Shown here piece by piece: positions 10,156 to 19,333 of a DNA stretch of 64,000 bases. The position numbers and the translations under genes were made by a program. Origin of the DNA: Sphingobium sp. WTD-1 (GTDB lineage Bacteria; Pseudomonadota; Alphaproteobacteria; Sphingomonadales; Sphingomonadaceae); assembly GCF_030128825.1 (NCBI RefSeq), contig NZ_CP119127.1:2604001-2668000 (forward strand), read 5' to 3'. The notes under the pieces are model-generated. The model ran no database searches and was not told where the DNA came from. It worked only from the letters and a program-made list of their open reading frames with translations. Every line of letters begins with the position of its first letter. Within the stretch, counting starts at the first letter, position 1.

Positions 10156-11097
10156 ATGGACCTGACAGCTTTGATCGACGATATCGTGGCCGCCATGGCC
10201 AGGGAGACGGAGCGGGGCACCGTCGCCAGCTATATACCCGAATTGGCGAAGGTGGATGCCGGCCAGTTCGGGATCGCCATCGCCACCGCTGACGGGCGGC
10301 TGCTGACCGGCGGCGACGTTGACAGCGGCTTTTCGATCCAGTCCATTTCCAAGGTGTTCGCGCTGACGCTGGCGCTGGGCAAGGTGGGCGATCAGCTCTG
10401 GGACCGGGTCGGACGCGAGCCGTCCGGCAATGCCTTCAACTCCATCGTCCAGCTGGAGCAGGAACATGGCATCCCGCGCAATCCCTTCATCAATGCCGGG
10501 GCAATCGTGGTGGCCGACGTCAATCTGGGTGGGCATCAGCCGCGCGTGGCGATCGGCGAGATGCTGCGCTTCGTCCGCTATCTGGCCGGCGACGACGCGA
10601 TCCGCATCAATGAGGAAGTCGCCGCGTCGGAAACGGCGACCGGCTATCGCAACATGGCGCTCGCCAAGTATATGCGCGCCTTCAACAATGTCCGCCATCC
10701 GGTCGATCTGGTGCTGGGCAGCTATTTCCATCAATGCGCGATCGAGATGAGCTGCCAGCAGTTGGCGCTGGCCGGGCGCTATCTTATGCTCGACGGGCGC
10801 CATCTCGAGGGTGGCCGGGTCGTGTCGCCCAGCCGGGCGCGGCGCATCAACGCGCTGATGCTGACCTGCGGCCATTATGATGCGTCGGGCGATTTCGCCT
10901 TTCGCGTCGGCATCCCCGGCAAGTCGGGCGTGGGCGGCGGCATATTGGCGATCGTGCCCGGCCGCGCGGCGATCGCGGTCTGGTCGCCCGGTCTCAATGC
11001 CAGCGGCAACAGTGCGCTGGGCACAAAAGCGCTGGAGATGCTGGCGCGGCGGACCGGCTGGTCGGTGTTCAGCCCGCCCGAAGTGCATCAGGGCTGA
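10156..11097 (+). CDS. glsA: Glutaminase
   Basis: Hydrolyses glutamine to glutamate and ammonia in the cytosol; beta-lactamase-like serine enzyme. The 313-residue length is typical. The catalytic Ser63-x-x-Lys66 lies in [12 protein letters not shown]; other conserved blocks are [33 protein letters not shown] and the C-terminal [20 protein letters not shown] precedes the ATG with 5-bp spacing. It follows the palindromic element and converges on the antiporter gene. Confidence 0.95.
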   Translation: MDLTALIDDIVAAMARETERGTVASYIPELAKVDAGQFGIAIATADGRLLTGGDVDSGFSIQSISKVFALTLALGKVGDQLWDRVGREPSGNAFNSIVQLEQEHGIPRNPFINAGAIVVADVNLGGHQPRVAIGEMLRFVRYLAGDDAIRINEEVAASETATGYRNMALAKYMRAFNNVRHPVDLVLGSYFHQCAIEMSCQQLALAGRYLMLDGRHLEGGRVVSPSRARRINALMLTCGHYDASGDFAFRVGIPGKSGVGGGILAIVPGRAAIAVWSPGLNASGNSALGTKALEMLARRTGWSVFSPPEVHQG

Positions 11098-11114
11098 CGC
11101 GATAGGTCAGGCGG

Positions 11115-12899
11115 TCATGGCACCTCGTCCTGGCGCAGGCGGCGCAGGCGGGGGGCGGACTGGAGCTGGGCGGCTTCCTTGATGCCGACGCGCAGATCCT
11201 CGCGGGCCTGATGGATCGAGGCGATCACCGGCCCCATGGCGACGCCCAGATCGACCAGCGCGGTTTCGGCCAGTTGCAGTGAGCTTTCGAGCGTTTCGGG
11301 CACGGCATCGCTGGCCCCGGCCTTGTAGAGCTGGGCGGCATGATCGGCGTCGCGGGCGCGGGCGATGATCGGCAGGTCCGGCACCCAGCCGCGCACCCGC
11401 TTGGTGACCCGCACCGAAAGGACCGGATCGTCCATCGTCAGGATAAGTGCGCGGGCATGGCCGAGGCGCAGGCGGTCGAGCATTTCCGCCCGCGCGACGT
11501 CGCCGAAGAGGATGGGATAGCCCAGGCGGCGGGCTTCGGCGACGACATCGGGATCGGATTCTACGACGATGAAGCGCTGGCCATGGGTCTTGAGCAGGTC
11601 GCAGACCATCTGGCCGACACGGCCGAAACCGATGACGACGGCCGCAGCCTCGGTCTGGTCCGGTTCGGTCTCGACCCGTTCCTCGCCAATGGCATTTTCC
11701 AGCCGCTGGGCGATGTCATGGCCAAAGCGGGCGAGCAAAGGCGTGATGGTGAGGCCGATGGCGGTGACGATCTGCCAGAAGGCGGCGGTGGAGGGGAGGA
11801 TCAGCTTGGCGGCGGCCGCCGCCGACAGCACGATCAGCGTGGTTTCCGACGGGCTGGACATCAGCACGCCGACTTCCAGCGCGACGCCCTTGCGCACGCC
11901 CGAGAAATAGAGAAGCAGGCCGGTGACCACCGTCTTGGCGACGACGACGCCGAGCACCGCAAGCAACAGGCTGGGCCAGTTGGCGAGGATGACGCGCAAG
12001 TCCAGGCTCATGCCCACGGTGATGAGGAAGACGCCGAGCGCCAGCCCCTTGAACGGGGCGGTCATCACCTCGACCTCGCCATGATAGTCGGTTTCGGCGA
12101 TCAGGATACCCGCGAGCAGGGCACCGACGATCGGCGAGAGGCCGGCGATGGAGGTGGCGAGACTGGAGAGGATGACGACCAGCAGGCTGGCGGCGAGAAA
12201 GACTTCCGGGCTTTTGGTGCGCGCCGCCTGGCGGAAGATATGGGGCAGGAAGATGCGGCCGAAAACCAGCATCACGGCGATGGTGATGCCGCCCTTCAAG
12301 AGGGTGGTGGCCAGTTCGTTCCAGGCCGCGTCCGGGCTGGTTGCGACCGAAGGGGCGAGGGCGCCGAGCATGAAGATGATCGGCACCAGCGCCAGATCCT
12401 CGAACAGCAGCATCGAGAAGGCGGAGCGGCCGACCGCGCTCTGGGTGCCGACCATCGGCAGCACCACGGCGGTGGAGGAAAGGGCAAGGGCGAGGCCGAG
12501 GCCGATCGCGCCGGCCGTGGGCTGGCCGAGCAGATAGAGGCCCATGGCGATCAGCGCGGCGCTGCCCAGCAATTCGGTCGCGCCGACGCCGAACACCTGC
12601 GCGCGCATGCTCCACAATCGCCGGAAGCTCAGTTCCAGCCCGATGGAGAAGAGCAATAATATGACGCCCAGTTCGGCAAATGGCTCAATCGCCGCCCGGT
12701 TGGAGATGGTGACATGATAGAGCCAGGGATATTGGTCGACCAGCGAGCCAAGTCCTGCCGGGCCGACGGCAAGTCCCACCAGGATGAAACCGATGACGGG
12801 ACTGATGCGGAAGCGGGCAAAGCCGGGAATGACCAATCCCGCTGCCCCCAGGATGACGAGGGAGTCGCTGAAGCTCTGGGGATTGATTGCATCGGTCAT
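11115..12899 (-). CDS. Monovalent cation:proton antiporter, CPA2 type, with RCK (TrkA-N) domain
   Basis: A 594-residue inner-membrane antiporter of the KefB/YbaL type. Residues 1-400 hold about 12 helices, including the exchanger core with SPIVGALLAGILIAETDYH. A cytosolic Rossmann domain follows (VVIGFGRVGQMVCDLLK, about residue 425), which in this family binds NAD or glutathione adducts and gates transport. Residues after 540 form an amphipathic tail. It exchanges K+ or Na+ for H+; the ion is not decidable here. No ancillary KefF/KefG gene is adjacent. Confidence 0.93.
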   Translation of the reverse strand: MTDAINPQSFSDSLVILGAAGLVIPGFARFRISPVIGFILVGLAVGPAGLGSLVDQYPWLYHVTISNRAAIEPFAELGVILLLFSIGLELSFRRLWSMRAQVFGVGATELLGSAALIAMGLYLLGQPTAGAIGLGLALALSSTAVVLPMVGTQSAVGRSAFSMLLFEDLALVPIIFMLGALAPSVATSPDAAWNELATTLLKGGITIAVMLVFGRIFLPHIFRQAARTKSPEVFLAASLLVVILSSLATSIAGLSPIVGALLAGILIAETDYHGEVEVMTAPFKGLALGVFLITVGMSLDLRVILANWPSLLLAVLGVVVAKTVVTGLLLYFSGVRKGVALEVGVLMSSPSETTLIVLSAAAAAKLILPSTAAFWQIVTAIGLTITPLLARFGHDIAQRLENAIGEERVETEPDQTEAAAVVIGFGRVGQMVCDLLKTHGQRFIVVESDPDVVAEARRLGYPILFGDVARAEMLDRLRLGHARALILTMDDPVLSVRVTKRVRGWVPDLPIIARARDADHAAQLYKAGASDAVPETLESSLQLAETALVDLGVAMGPVIASIHQAREDLRVGIKEAAQLQSAPRLRRLRQDEVP

Positions 12900-13081
12900 A
12901 AGTCATCATTGCGGCTGACGCGGTGAATTGCCACCCTTTCGCCAAAAGAAATCCCATCAGGCATGTCGGAAACTGCGTCGCGCGGCGTGTGGCATTTGCG
13001 TTACCGGCCTGTAATTTTCCGGACATCCGGGGGCAAAATCCGCTGCGCTAGATAGGCGGCTGGATTGTAGATGGACGAACG

Positions 13082-13384
13082 ATGATGGGAATGATGGCTG
13101 CGGCGCTGCACGATGCGCCGATCAGCGCCGCGGATATTCTGATCTGGGCGCGGGTCGAGCAGGCCTTGGCGGGCAAGAATGCCGCCCTCGCGGCGCTGGT
13201 CAATGCCCGTGCATGCGGTCGCAGCATGGCCTCCGCCGCCGATGTCGAGATTGCCTCCGAACTGGCGCGGATGGAAGATGCGCATCTGATAAGGCTGTGG
13301 CTGGGCGCCGACGATCCCGAACATCCGACCCGCCGGGAAATGCTGGCGCTCGATCGCCTGGCGCTGATCGACGCCGATTTCTGA
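13082..13384 (+). CDS. Small protein of unknown function
   Basis: A 100-residue frame with normal GC-rich codon use and a final EHPTRREMLALDRLALIDADF-like acidic end. It is rich in Ala and Leu and probably all helical (ADILIWARVEQALAGKNAAL, ADVEIASELARMEDAHL). No signal peptide or membrane segment is visible and I do not recognise a family. Two tandem in-frame ATG codons are available at the start. It ends 18 bp before a convergent tRNA-Leu gene. Coding status rests on codon use. Confidence 0.6.
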   Translation: MMGMMAAALHDAPISAADILIWARVEQALAGKNAALAALVNARACGRSMASAADVEIASELARMEDAHLIRLWLGADDPEHPTRREMLALDRLALIDADF

Positions 13385-13402
13385 TCGTCGAGGAAAGCCG
13401 CC

Positions 13403-13488
13403 TGGTGCGGACGATGGGACTTGAACCCATATTCCCAGGGGGAGGCGGATTTTAAGTCCGCTGCGTCTACCGATTTCGCCACGTCCGC
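13403..13488 (-). tRNA. tRNA-Leu (UAA anticodon)
   Basis: Minus strand folds into a class II tRNA of 86 nt: acceptor GCGGACG/CGTCCGC, anticodon stem GCGGA/TCCGC around loop CTTAAAA (anticodon TAA), a long variable arm, T-arm ATGGG/CCCAT with TTCAAGT, and an encoded CCA end. It decodes UUA (and UUG by wobble), a rare codon in this GC-rich genome. Confidence 0.97.
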
Positions 13489-13535
13489 GCTGCGCCTTCC
13501 CCTGAAGGCTCAGGCGCGGCAGGTCAAGGGGCTGA

Positions 13536-13826
13536 TCAGTCGGCGGCCTTGCCGTTCAGCCGTTCGCGCATTTCCTTGCCCGGCTTGAAATAGGGCACGC
13601 GCTTGGCCGAGACCGGCACCTGTTCGCCGGTGCGGGGATTGCGGCCGGTGCGCGCGTCGCGGGCGCGGGTGGTGAAGGCGCCGAAGCCGCGCAGTTCGAC
13701 CCGGCCGCCGCCCGACAGGCGATCAACAATTTCCCGGAAGAAGAGGTCGACGATCTTCTCAACCTCTTGCAGGCTGAGGCCCGGATTTTCTTCGCCGAGT
13801 TTCTGGATCAGTTCAGAACGGATCAT
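13536..13826 (-). CDS. ihfB: Integration host factor subunit beta
   Basis: A 96-residue HU/IHF-fold DNA-bending protein that pairs with IhfA. It starts [18 protein letters not shown] and carries the beta-arm [26 protein letters not shown] with the conserved Pro that intercalates DNA. Genes are in the usual order aroA-cmk-rpsA-ihfB on the minus strand, but a strong terminator separates it from rpsA, so it has its own promoter. Confidence 0.96.
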   Translation of the reverse strand: MIRSELIQKLGEENPGLSLQEVEKIVDLFFREIVDRLSGGGRVELRGFGAFTTRARDARTGRNPRTGEQVPVSAKRVPYFKPGKEMRERLNGKAAD

Positions 13827-13943
13827 AGGTCCTCCAGCACCCCAAATTTCCCCTCACGACATTTATAAACAATTGGAAAGCTGTTGACAATCGGGGAGCA
13901 ACGAAATCGTTTCGATCGGGCAAGGAAGTGACGAACGGGCATG

Positions 13944-13977
13944 AAAAAGCCCGCCGGAACCTGGGTTCCGGCGGGCT
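13944..13977 (-). terminator. Rho-independent terminator after rpsA
   Basis: On the minus strand a 13-bp GC-rich stem (arms 13949-13961 and 13964-13976) is followed by a run of five T. It sits 31 bp after the rpsA stop codon. Confidence 0.9.
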
Positions 13978-14007
13978 CTTCTTTGCCTGTTGGCAGGAAG
14001 GAAGGGA

Positions 14008-15720
14008 TTAGCCTTCGTTCTTGGCCTTGAGCGCTTCGCCCAGGATGTCGCCCAGCGACGCGCCGCTGTCCGACGAGCCATACTGCGCAACAGCCTGCTT
14101 TTCTTCGGCGATCTGCATCGCCTTGACCGAGAAGGTCGGCTTCTTGGCGCGGTCGAAACCGGTCACCATGGCGTCGAACTTCTGACCGATCTGGAAGCGT
14201 TCCGAACGCTGTTCGTCGCGGTCGCGGCCCAGGTCGCTGCGCTTGATGAAGCCGGTGGCGCCATCTTCGCCAGCCTGGACTTCCAGGCCGCCGTCGCGAA
14301 CTTCCAGAACGGTCACGGTGACGATCGCGTTCTTGTTCAGGCCAGCAGCAGCAGCGGTGGTGCCGCCAGCGGCCGGACCGCCACGCTCAAGCTGCTTCAT
14401 GCCGAGGCTGATGCGCTCCTTCTCGACGTCGATGTCGAGAACGACGGCCTGAACCGTCTCGCCCTTGCGGTGCAGCGCCAGCGCGTCTTCGCCCGAAATG
14501 CCCCAGGCGATGTCCGACATGTGGACCATGCCGTCGACGTCGCCGTCCAGGCCGATGAACAGGCCGAATTCGGTCGCGTTCTTGACTTCGCCTTCGACGG
14601 TCGAGCCGATCGGGTGACGTTCTGCGAACGAATCCCACGGGTTCGACTGGGCCTGCTTGAGGCCGAGCGAGATGCGGCGCTTCTCGGGATCGACTTCGAG
14701 AACGATGACTTCCACTTCCTGGCTCGTCGAAACGATCTTGCCGGGGTGAACGTTCTTCTTGGTCCAGGACATTTCCGAAACGTGGACCAGGCCTTCGATG
14801 CCCGGCTCCAGCTCGACGAACGCACCATATTCGGTGATGTTCGTGACACGGCCCGACAGCTTCGCACCGACCGGGTACTTGGCGGCTGCGCCTTCCCACG
14901 GATCGCTTTCCAGCTGCTTCATGCCGAGGCTGATGCGCTGGGTTTCGCGGTTGATGCGGATGATCTGGACACGGACGGTGTCGCCGATGTTGATCATCTC
15001 GTTCGGGTGGTTGATGCGCTTGTACGACAGGTCGGTGACGTGCAGCAGGCCATCGATGCCGCCCAGGTCAACGAACGCACCATAGTCGGTGATGTTCTTG
15101 ACGACGCCTTCGATGATCTGGCCTTCGGCCAGGGTCTGGATCAGGCCCGAGCGCTGTTCGGCGCGGGTTTCTTCCAGGATGGCGCGACGCGACACGACGA
15201 TGTTGCCACGACGGCGATCCATCTTGAGGATCTGGAAGGGCTGCGGGATGTCCATGAGCGGGGTGACGTCGCGGACGGGGCGAATGTCGACCTGCGAGCC
15301 GGGCAGGAAGGCGACGGCGCCATCGAGGTCGACGGTGAAGCCACCCTTGACGCGGCCGAAGATGACGCCTTCGACGCGGGCGCTTTCGGTGAACTCGGCT
15401 TCGAGCTTGTCCCAGGCGGCTTCGCGGCGGGCGCGGTCGCGCGACAGCATGGCTTCGCCATGGGCGTTCTCGACGCGGTCGACATAGACTTCGACTTCGT
15501 CGCCGACCTTGAGGTCAGCCTTCTGGCCGGGAGCGGCGAATTCGCGCAGCGGCACGCGGCCTTCCGACTTCAGGCCGACGTCGATCAGCGCCATGTCGTT
15601 TTCGATGCCGGTAACGGTGCCCTTTACGACGCGGCCTTCAAAGCCGCCGTCTTCGCCACCGAGAGAATCATTGAGAAGCGCGGCGAAATCGTCGCGCGAG
15701 GGGAATGCCGTAGAGGCCAT
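14008..15720 (-). CDS. rpsA: 30S ribosomal protein S1
   Basis: A 570-residue RNA-binding ribosomal protein with six S1 repeats that helps recruit mRNA. Repeats are visible as GRVTNITEYGAFVELEPGIE, VVKNITDYGAFVDLGGIDG and VKNATEFGLFIGLDGDVDG, each ending in an ISLGxKQ motif. The start is the ATG preceded by GAAGGA at 7-bp spacing; the frame stays open seven codons further upstream (MMSEGPT) but those lie on the ribosome binding site. It follows cmk on the same strand and ends at a strong terminator. Confidence 0.97.
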   Translation of the reverse strand: MASTAFPSRDDFAALLNDSLGGEDGGFEGRVVKGTVTGIENDMALIDVGLKSEGRVPLREFAAPGQKADLKVGDEVEVYVDRVENAHGEAMLSRDRARREAAWDKLEAEFTESARVEGVIFGRVKGGFTVDLDGAVAFLPGSQVDIRPVRDVTPLMDIPQPFQILKMDRRRGNIVVSRRAILEETRAEQRSGLIQTLAEGQIIEGVVKNITDYGAFVDLGGIDGLLHVTDLSYKRINHPNEMINIGDTVRVQIIRINRETQRISLGMKQLESDPWEGAAAKYPVGAKLSGRVTNITEYGAFVELEPGIEGLVHVSEMSWTKKNVHPGKIVSTSQEVEVIVLEVDPEKRRISLGLKQAQSNPWDSFAERHPIGSTVEGEVKNATEFGLFIGLDGDVDGMVHMSDIAWGISGEDALALHRKGETVQAVVLDIDVEKERISLGMKQLERGGPAAGGTTAAAAGLNKNAIVTVTVLEVRDGGLEVQAGEDGATGFIKRSDLGRDRDEQRSERFQIGQKFDAMVTGFDRAKKPTFSVKAMQIAEEKQAVAQYGSSDSGASLGDILGEALKAKNEG

Positions 15721-15895
15721 GGTTGGTCCTTCACTCATCATTGCTGGCCAATCGGTTGTGTCCGATGGTCTTTGGCCAAACCACGCAAACGGCCGAATAC
15801 CGCCTGCGTATCCAAGGGGTTGGGCGTTGGAACGCCAAGCCTGGAAAAGCGAAAAGGGCGCCCGGAATTTCCGCGCGCCTTATCGGGTCACACGC

Positions 15896-16525
15896 CTACG
15901 GGCGACCTTCAAGCTGGGCGTCCACAAGCGCGATGGCCCGCTGGACGGCGGCGTCTATAGTCAAATTGCTGGTATCTAGCAAGTCGGCGCCGTCCGCCAC
16001 CTTGAGCGGGGCATGATCGCGGCTCATGTCGCGGGTATCGCGCGCCTGGATGTCGGCGATCAGGCTGTCCATGTCGGGTTCGCCGCCATGGGCCTGGGCA
16101 TCCTTGAAGCGGCGTTCGGCGCGGACATGGACGCTGGCGGTGACGAAGATCTTGGCATCGGCGTCCGGCGCGATGACCGTGCCGATGTCGCGTCCGTCAA
16201 GGATGGCGCCGCCCGGCTGGGTGGCGAAGTCGCGCTGGCGCTGGACCAGGGCGTCGCGCACGCTCTGATGCACCGACACGCGCGAGGCGAGGCTGCCAAC
16301 CGCTTCGCTGCGCAGCGCCGGATCGGCCAGGATGGCGTCGTCAAAGCCGCAGGCGGCCAGCGCGTCGGCCTGATGATCCGGGTCGCCGCCCTTTTTCAGA
16401 ACGGACAAGCCGACCGCGCGGTAGAGCAGGCCGGTGTCGAGCACCGGCAGGCCATAATGGTGCCCCAGCGCCTTGGCGATCGTGCCCTTGCCCGATGCGG
16501 CGGGGCCATCGACGGCGATGATCAT
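15896..16525 (-). CDS. cmk: Cytidylate kinase
   Basis: Phosphorylates CMP and dCMP using ATP. Residues 1-20 contain the P-loop GPAASGKGTIAKALG; LLYRAVGLSVLKKG and GRDIGTVIAPDADAKIFVTA are the CMP-binding and core segments, and RDTRDMSRDHAPLKVADGAD is the lid region. At 209 residues it is of normal size. It overlaps the aroA stop by 4 bp, indicating translational coupling. Confidence 0.96.
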   Translation of the reverse strand: MIIAVDGPAASGKGTIAKALGHHYGLPVLDTGLLYRAVGLSVLKKGGDPDHQADALAACGFDDAILADPALRSEAVGSLASRVSVHQSVRDALVQRQRDFATQPGGAILDGRDIGTVIAPDADAKIFVTASVHVRAERRFKDAQAHGGEPDMDSLIADIQARDTRDMSRDHAPLKVADGADLLDTSNLTIDAAVQRAIALVDAQLEGRP

Positions 16526-17862
16526 GCGATCGCTCCCAGCGTCTGGAGCAGGGTGGTGAAGGTCGGGAAGCTGGTCGCGACCGGGCGCATGTCGTCGATG
16601 GTGACGCCATCGCGCGAGACCAGGCCGGCGACCGCGAAGCTCATGGCGATGCGGTGATCGAGCCTGGTGGCGATCGGGCCGCCGCCGGGCATGGGCTGGC
16701 CGCCGCTGCCCTCGATGATGATGCCGTCCTCCAGTTCCTCGACCGTGACGCCGATCGCACGCAAGCCGGTGGCCATGGTGGCGATGCGGTCCGATTCCTT
16801 GACGCGCAGTTCGTCGAGGCCGCGGAAGATGCTGCGGCCATGCGCAAAGGCTGCCGCGACGAAGGCGACGGGATATTCGTCGATCATGCTGGGCGCGCGG
16901 GCGGGATCGGGCTCGACACCGTTCAGGGCAGAGGCGGTGACGACCAGGTCGCCGACCGGCTCGCCGCCGACTTCGCGGGCATTGATGATCTCGATCGATC
17001 CGCCCATTTCGCGCAGCAGGTCGATCAGGCCGGCGCGGGTGGCATTGAGGCCGACATTGGCGATCGTCACCTGCGATCCCGGCACCAGCAGCGCCGCGAC
17101 CATCGGGAAGGCGGCCGACGAGGGGTCGCCGGGCACGACGATATTCTGCGGCTTGAGTTCGGCCTCGCCCTTGAGCGTGATGATGCGGGTGCCGTCGGCC
17201 TGGACCTCGACCTCAAGGTCGGCGCCGAAGCCCTTGAGCATGCGTTCGCTATGGTCGCGGGTCGGGATCGGCTCGACCACGCGGGTGATGCCGGGGGTGT
17301 TGAGGCCGGCGAGCAGGATCGCCGACTTCACCTGGGCCGAGGCGACCGGCAGGGTGTAGTCGAGCGGCACGGCCGGGCAGGCGCCGGTCATGGTCAGCGG
17401 CAGGCGATCGCCGGGGCTGGTGGTGAAGCTGGCGCCGACGCGGGAGAGCGGTTCGGTGACGCGCGCCATCGGGCGCTTGCTGAGGGACGCGTCGCCCACG
17501 AAGGTGGCGGTGATGCCATGGCTGGCGACCAGGCCCATCAGCAGGCGGGTCGAGGTGCCGCTATTGCCCATGTCGAGCGCTTCCTGCGGCTGGAGCAGGC
17601 CGCCGACGCCGACGCCATGAATATGCCAGATGCCGTCATCGTTACGGCGGATGTCGGCGCCCATGGCGCGCATCGCGGCCGCGGTGGCCAGCACATCCTC
17701 GCCCTCCAGCAGGCCTTCGACCCGGCTTTCGCCCACGGCCAGGGCGGACAGCATCAGCGAACGGTGAGAAATGCTCTTGTCGCCCGGAACCGCGACGCTG
17801 CCGGACAGGGCAGGGGCGGCGGTGAAGGTCATCGGGCTGGGTTGGTCATTATGGCTGGTCAC
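16522..17862 (-). CDS. aroA: 3-phosphoshikimate 1-carboxyvinyltransferase (EPSP synthase)
   Basis: Sixth step of the shikimate pathway: transfers enolpyruvyl from PEP to shikimate 3-phosphate. The 446-residue protein has both inverse alpha/beta domains with GDKSISHRSLMLSALA, DMGNSGTSTRLLMGLV and DEYPVAFVAAAFA. NSGTSTR with Ala rather than Gly context and LLRE in the second half resemble the class II type common in alphaproteobacteria. The called start is GTG; the ATG ten codons in (MTFTAAPAL) is a fair alternative, as neither has a strong ribosome binding site. Confidence 0.96.
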   Translation of the reverse strand: MTSHNDQPSPMTFTAAPALSGSVAVPGDKSISHRSLMLSALAVGESRVEGLLEGEDVLATAAAMRAMGADIRRNDDGIWHIHGVGVGGLLQPQEALDMGNSGTSTRLLMGLVASHGITATFVGDASLSKRPMARVTEPLSRVGASFTTSPGDRLPLTMTGACPAVPLDYTLPVASAQVKSAILLAGLNTPGITRVVEPIPTRDHSERMLKGFGADLEVEVQADGTRIITLKGEAELKPQNIVVPGDPSSAAFPMVAALLVPGSQVTIANVGLNATRAGLIDLLREMGGSIEIINAREVGGEPVGDLVVTASALNGVEPDPARAPSMIDEYPVAFVAAAFAHGRSIFRGLDELRVKESDRIATMATGLRAIGVTVEELEDGIIIEGSGGQPMPGGGPIATRLDHRIAMSFAVAGLVSRDGVTIDDMRPVATSFPTFTTLLQTLGAIA

Positions 17863-18008
17863 GGGGTATCCATCATCTTGGAACCGAAAAAATGCGCCCG
17901 GCTTTTGACAGCGCGGTTTCGCTATGGCAAGGCGCCCGACGTTTCGTGGCCGACTTCCGTCGTGCCGCGTGATTTCTGTTTGAGCATCGAAGAAGGAACA
18001 GGCCGGAC

Positions 18009-18347
18009 ATGGTGAAGGCTGAATGGGGCACGAAGCGGACCTGCCCGAAATGCGCGACTCGCTTCTACGACCTGGGCAAGGATGACCCGGTGACCTGCAT
18101 CAACTGCGGCGCCGCCTGGGAGCCCGAACCGGTGCTGAAGTCGAAGCAGCCGCTGCCCTATGAAGAGGCCGCGCCCAAGAAGGTTGTCGAGACCGCTGAT
18201 GGCGAGCTGGAGACGGCGGACGATGATCTGGACATCGATCTGGACGTCGATGACGACGGCGATTCGCCGGACAATGACGTCGATCTGGGCGGCGACGACG
18301 ATCTGGGCGTCGATGCCGGCAATGATGACGGCGACGACGACAATTAA
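18009..18347 (+). CDS. FYDLN-acid family protein (TIGR02300 type)
   Basis: A 112-residue protein with an N-terminal zinc-ribbon-like half (CPKCATRFYDLGKDD then CINCGAAWEP, two CxxC pairs) and a C-terminal half made almost only of Asp, Glu and Gly. The FYDLN motif gives the family its name. It is restricted to alphaproteobacteria and has no known role. It lies divergent from aroA, the usual position in this group. Confidence 0.92.
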   Translation: MVKAEWGTKRTCPKCATRFYDLGKDDPVTCINCGAAWEPEPVLKSKQPLPYEEAAPKKVVETADGELETADDDLDIDLDVDDDGDSPDNDVDLGGDDDLGVDAGNDDGDDDN

Positions 18348-18435
18348 GTGAAAATTCTGCTTGCCAACAGGATCACCTGATCCTAGAGGCAGCGACCTCC
18401 GAGGCGCCGGACCCAACGGCGCCTCAAGATGGTAC

Positions 18436-18511
18436 GGGGCCTTAGCTCAGCTGGGAGAGCGCCTGCATGGCATGCAGGAGGTCAGCGGTTCGATCCCGCT
18501 AGGCTCCACCA
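18436..18511 (+). tRNA. tRNA-Ala (GGC anticodon), copy 1
   Basis: A 76-nt cloverleaf with encoded CCA. The anticodon stem CCTGC/GCAGG encloses ATGGCAT, so the anticodon is GGC. It is identical along its full length to the copy 137 bp downstream. Confidence 0.97.
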
Positions 18512-18647
18512 ATTTTCGGAATACGAAAATGTCCGAGTGACATTTTCCCGAAAAATTCCCGAGCGCAAGCGCGGGAGGACATACGACCGACGGCTTGTGC
18601 CGGACATGGTCTGATCCATCGGGACGCGGTTTGCGCCGTATCAGGAT

Positions 18648-18723
18648 GGGGCCTTAGCTCAGCTGGGAGAGCGCCTGCATGGCATGCAGGAGGTCAGCGG
18701 TTCGATCCCGCTAGGCTCCACCA
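18648..18723 (+). tRNA. tRNA-Ala (GGC anticodon), copy 2
   Basis: Identical 76-nt copy of the preceding tRNA gene, with CCA encoded. The spacer between the copies holds small hairpins (ATTTTCG/CGAAAAT and others) but no gene. Confidence 0.97.
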
Positions 18724-18900
18724 TTTTCTTCACATAGCATCGTGCAAGCGCATCCCATGGGATTGCGTTGATTGCCTTCGGGTTCGGGCTGGCTGCGGCG
18801 TCGGTTGGCGGTAAATTTCACTACGCTCGCAACGATGATGTCGAGCTTTGACGGGTTGCGACCATTTGCAGAAGGTCAGCCACGTGGTCATAAAGCCGTG

Positions 18901-19233
18901 ATGCAGAAATACAGCCGTTATGTGACCTTGGTGTTGATCGCGCTGCTCCTTGCCGCTGGGTTGATAATAGCAAGGCTCTATCCACTGGCGAACGCTACTA
19001 CCATCCAGCCGGGCGATGAGCCTCTCGTGAGCAACGCTATGCACGACGCGCAAAAGCTATTCCGCTCGGAAGCCATCAATAAGGCTTCCAGATTGGCCGT
19101 GGTCATCCGGATGTCTGATCGAACATGCGTTGAGTTACGTCCATATTCGAAGCTTCCCGCTGGCACCTACTTGGCTTGCTACGACAATCGCGATGGTCAC
19201 TTGATCGAGGAAAAGGCAACGGGCGGTTATTGA
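18901..19233 (+). CDS. Small membrane-anchored or secreted protein of unknown function
   Basis: A 110-residue protein starting MQKYSRYVTLVLIALLLAAG, an N-terminal membrane anchor or signal sequence, followed by about 75 residues with two Cys (RTCVELRP and YLACYDNRD). The frame is open upstream to 18772, but the hydrophobic segment sets the likely start; no clear ribosome binding site helps. Codon use is less GC-biased than in the neighbours. Family not recognised. Confidence 0.6.
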   Translation: MQKYSRYVTLVLIALLLAAGLIIARLYPLANATTIQPGDEPLVSNAMHDAQKLFRSEAINKASRLAVVIRMSDRTCVELRPYSKLPAGTYLACYDNRDGHLIEEKATGGY

Positions 19234-19333
19234 ACGTCCGAAAGCGACGAAAAATTGCGAAAACCGGACCGTCGCATAACCACCCCTCTTTGGTCATTCC
19301 TGCTTTTGCGAATGAGGACAGGGCGGGCGCCGT

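Noticed and set aside
13990..15960. 656-residue plus-strand frame opposite rpsA
   Set aside because: Shadow of rpsA, and it crosses the rpsA terminator.
18772..18900. N-terminal extension of the small membrane protein
   Set aside because: The extension would bury the signal/anchor sequence behind 43 residues with no ribosome binding site.
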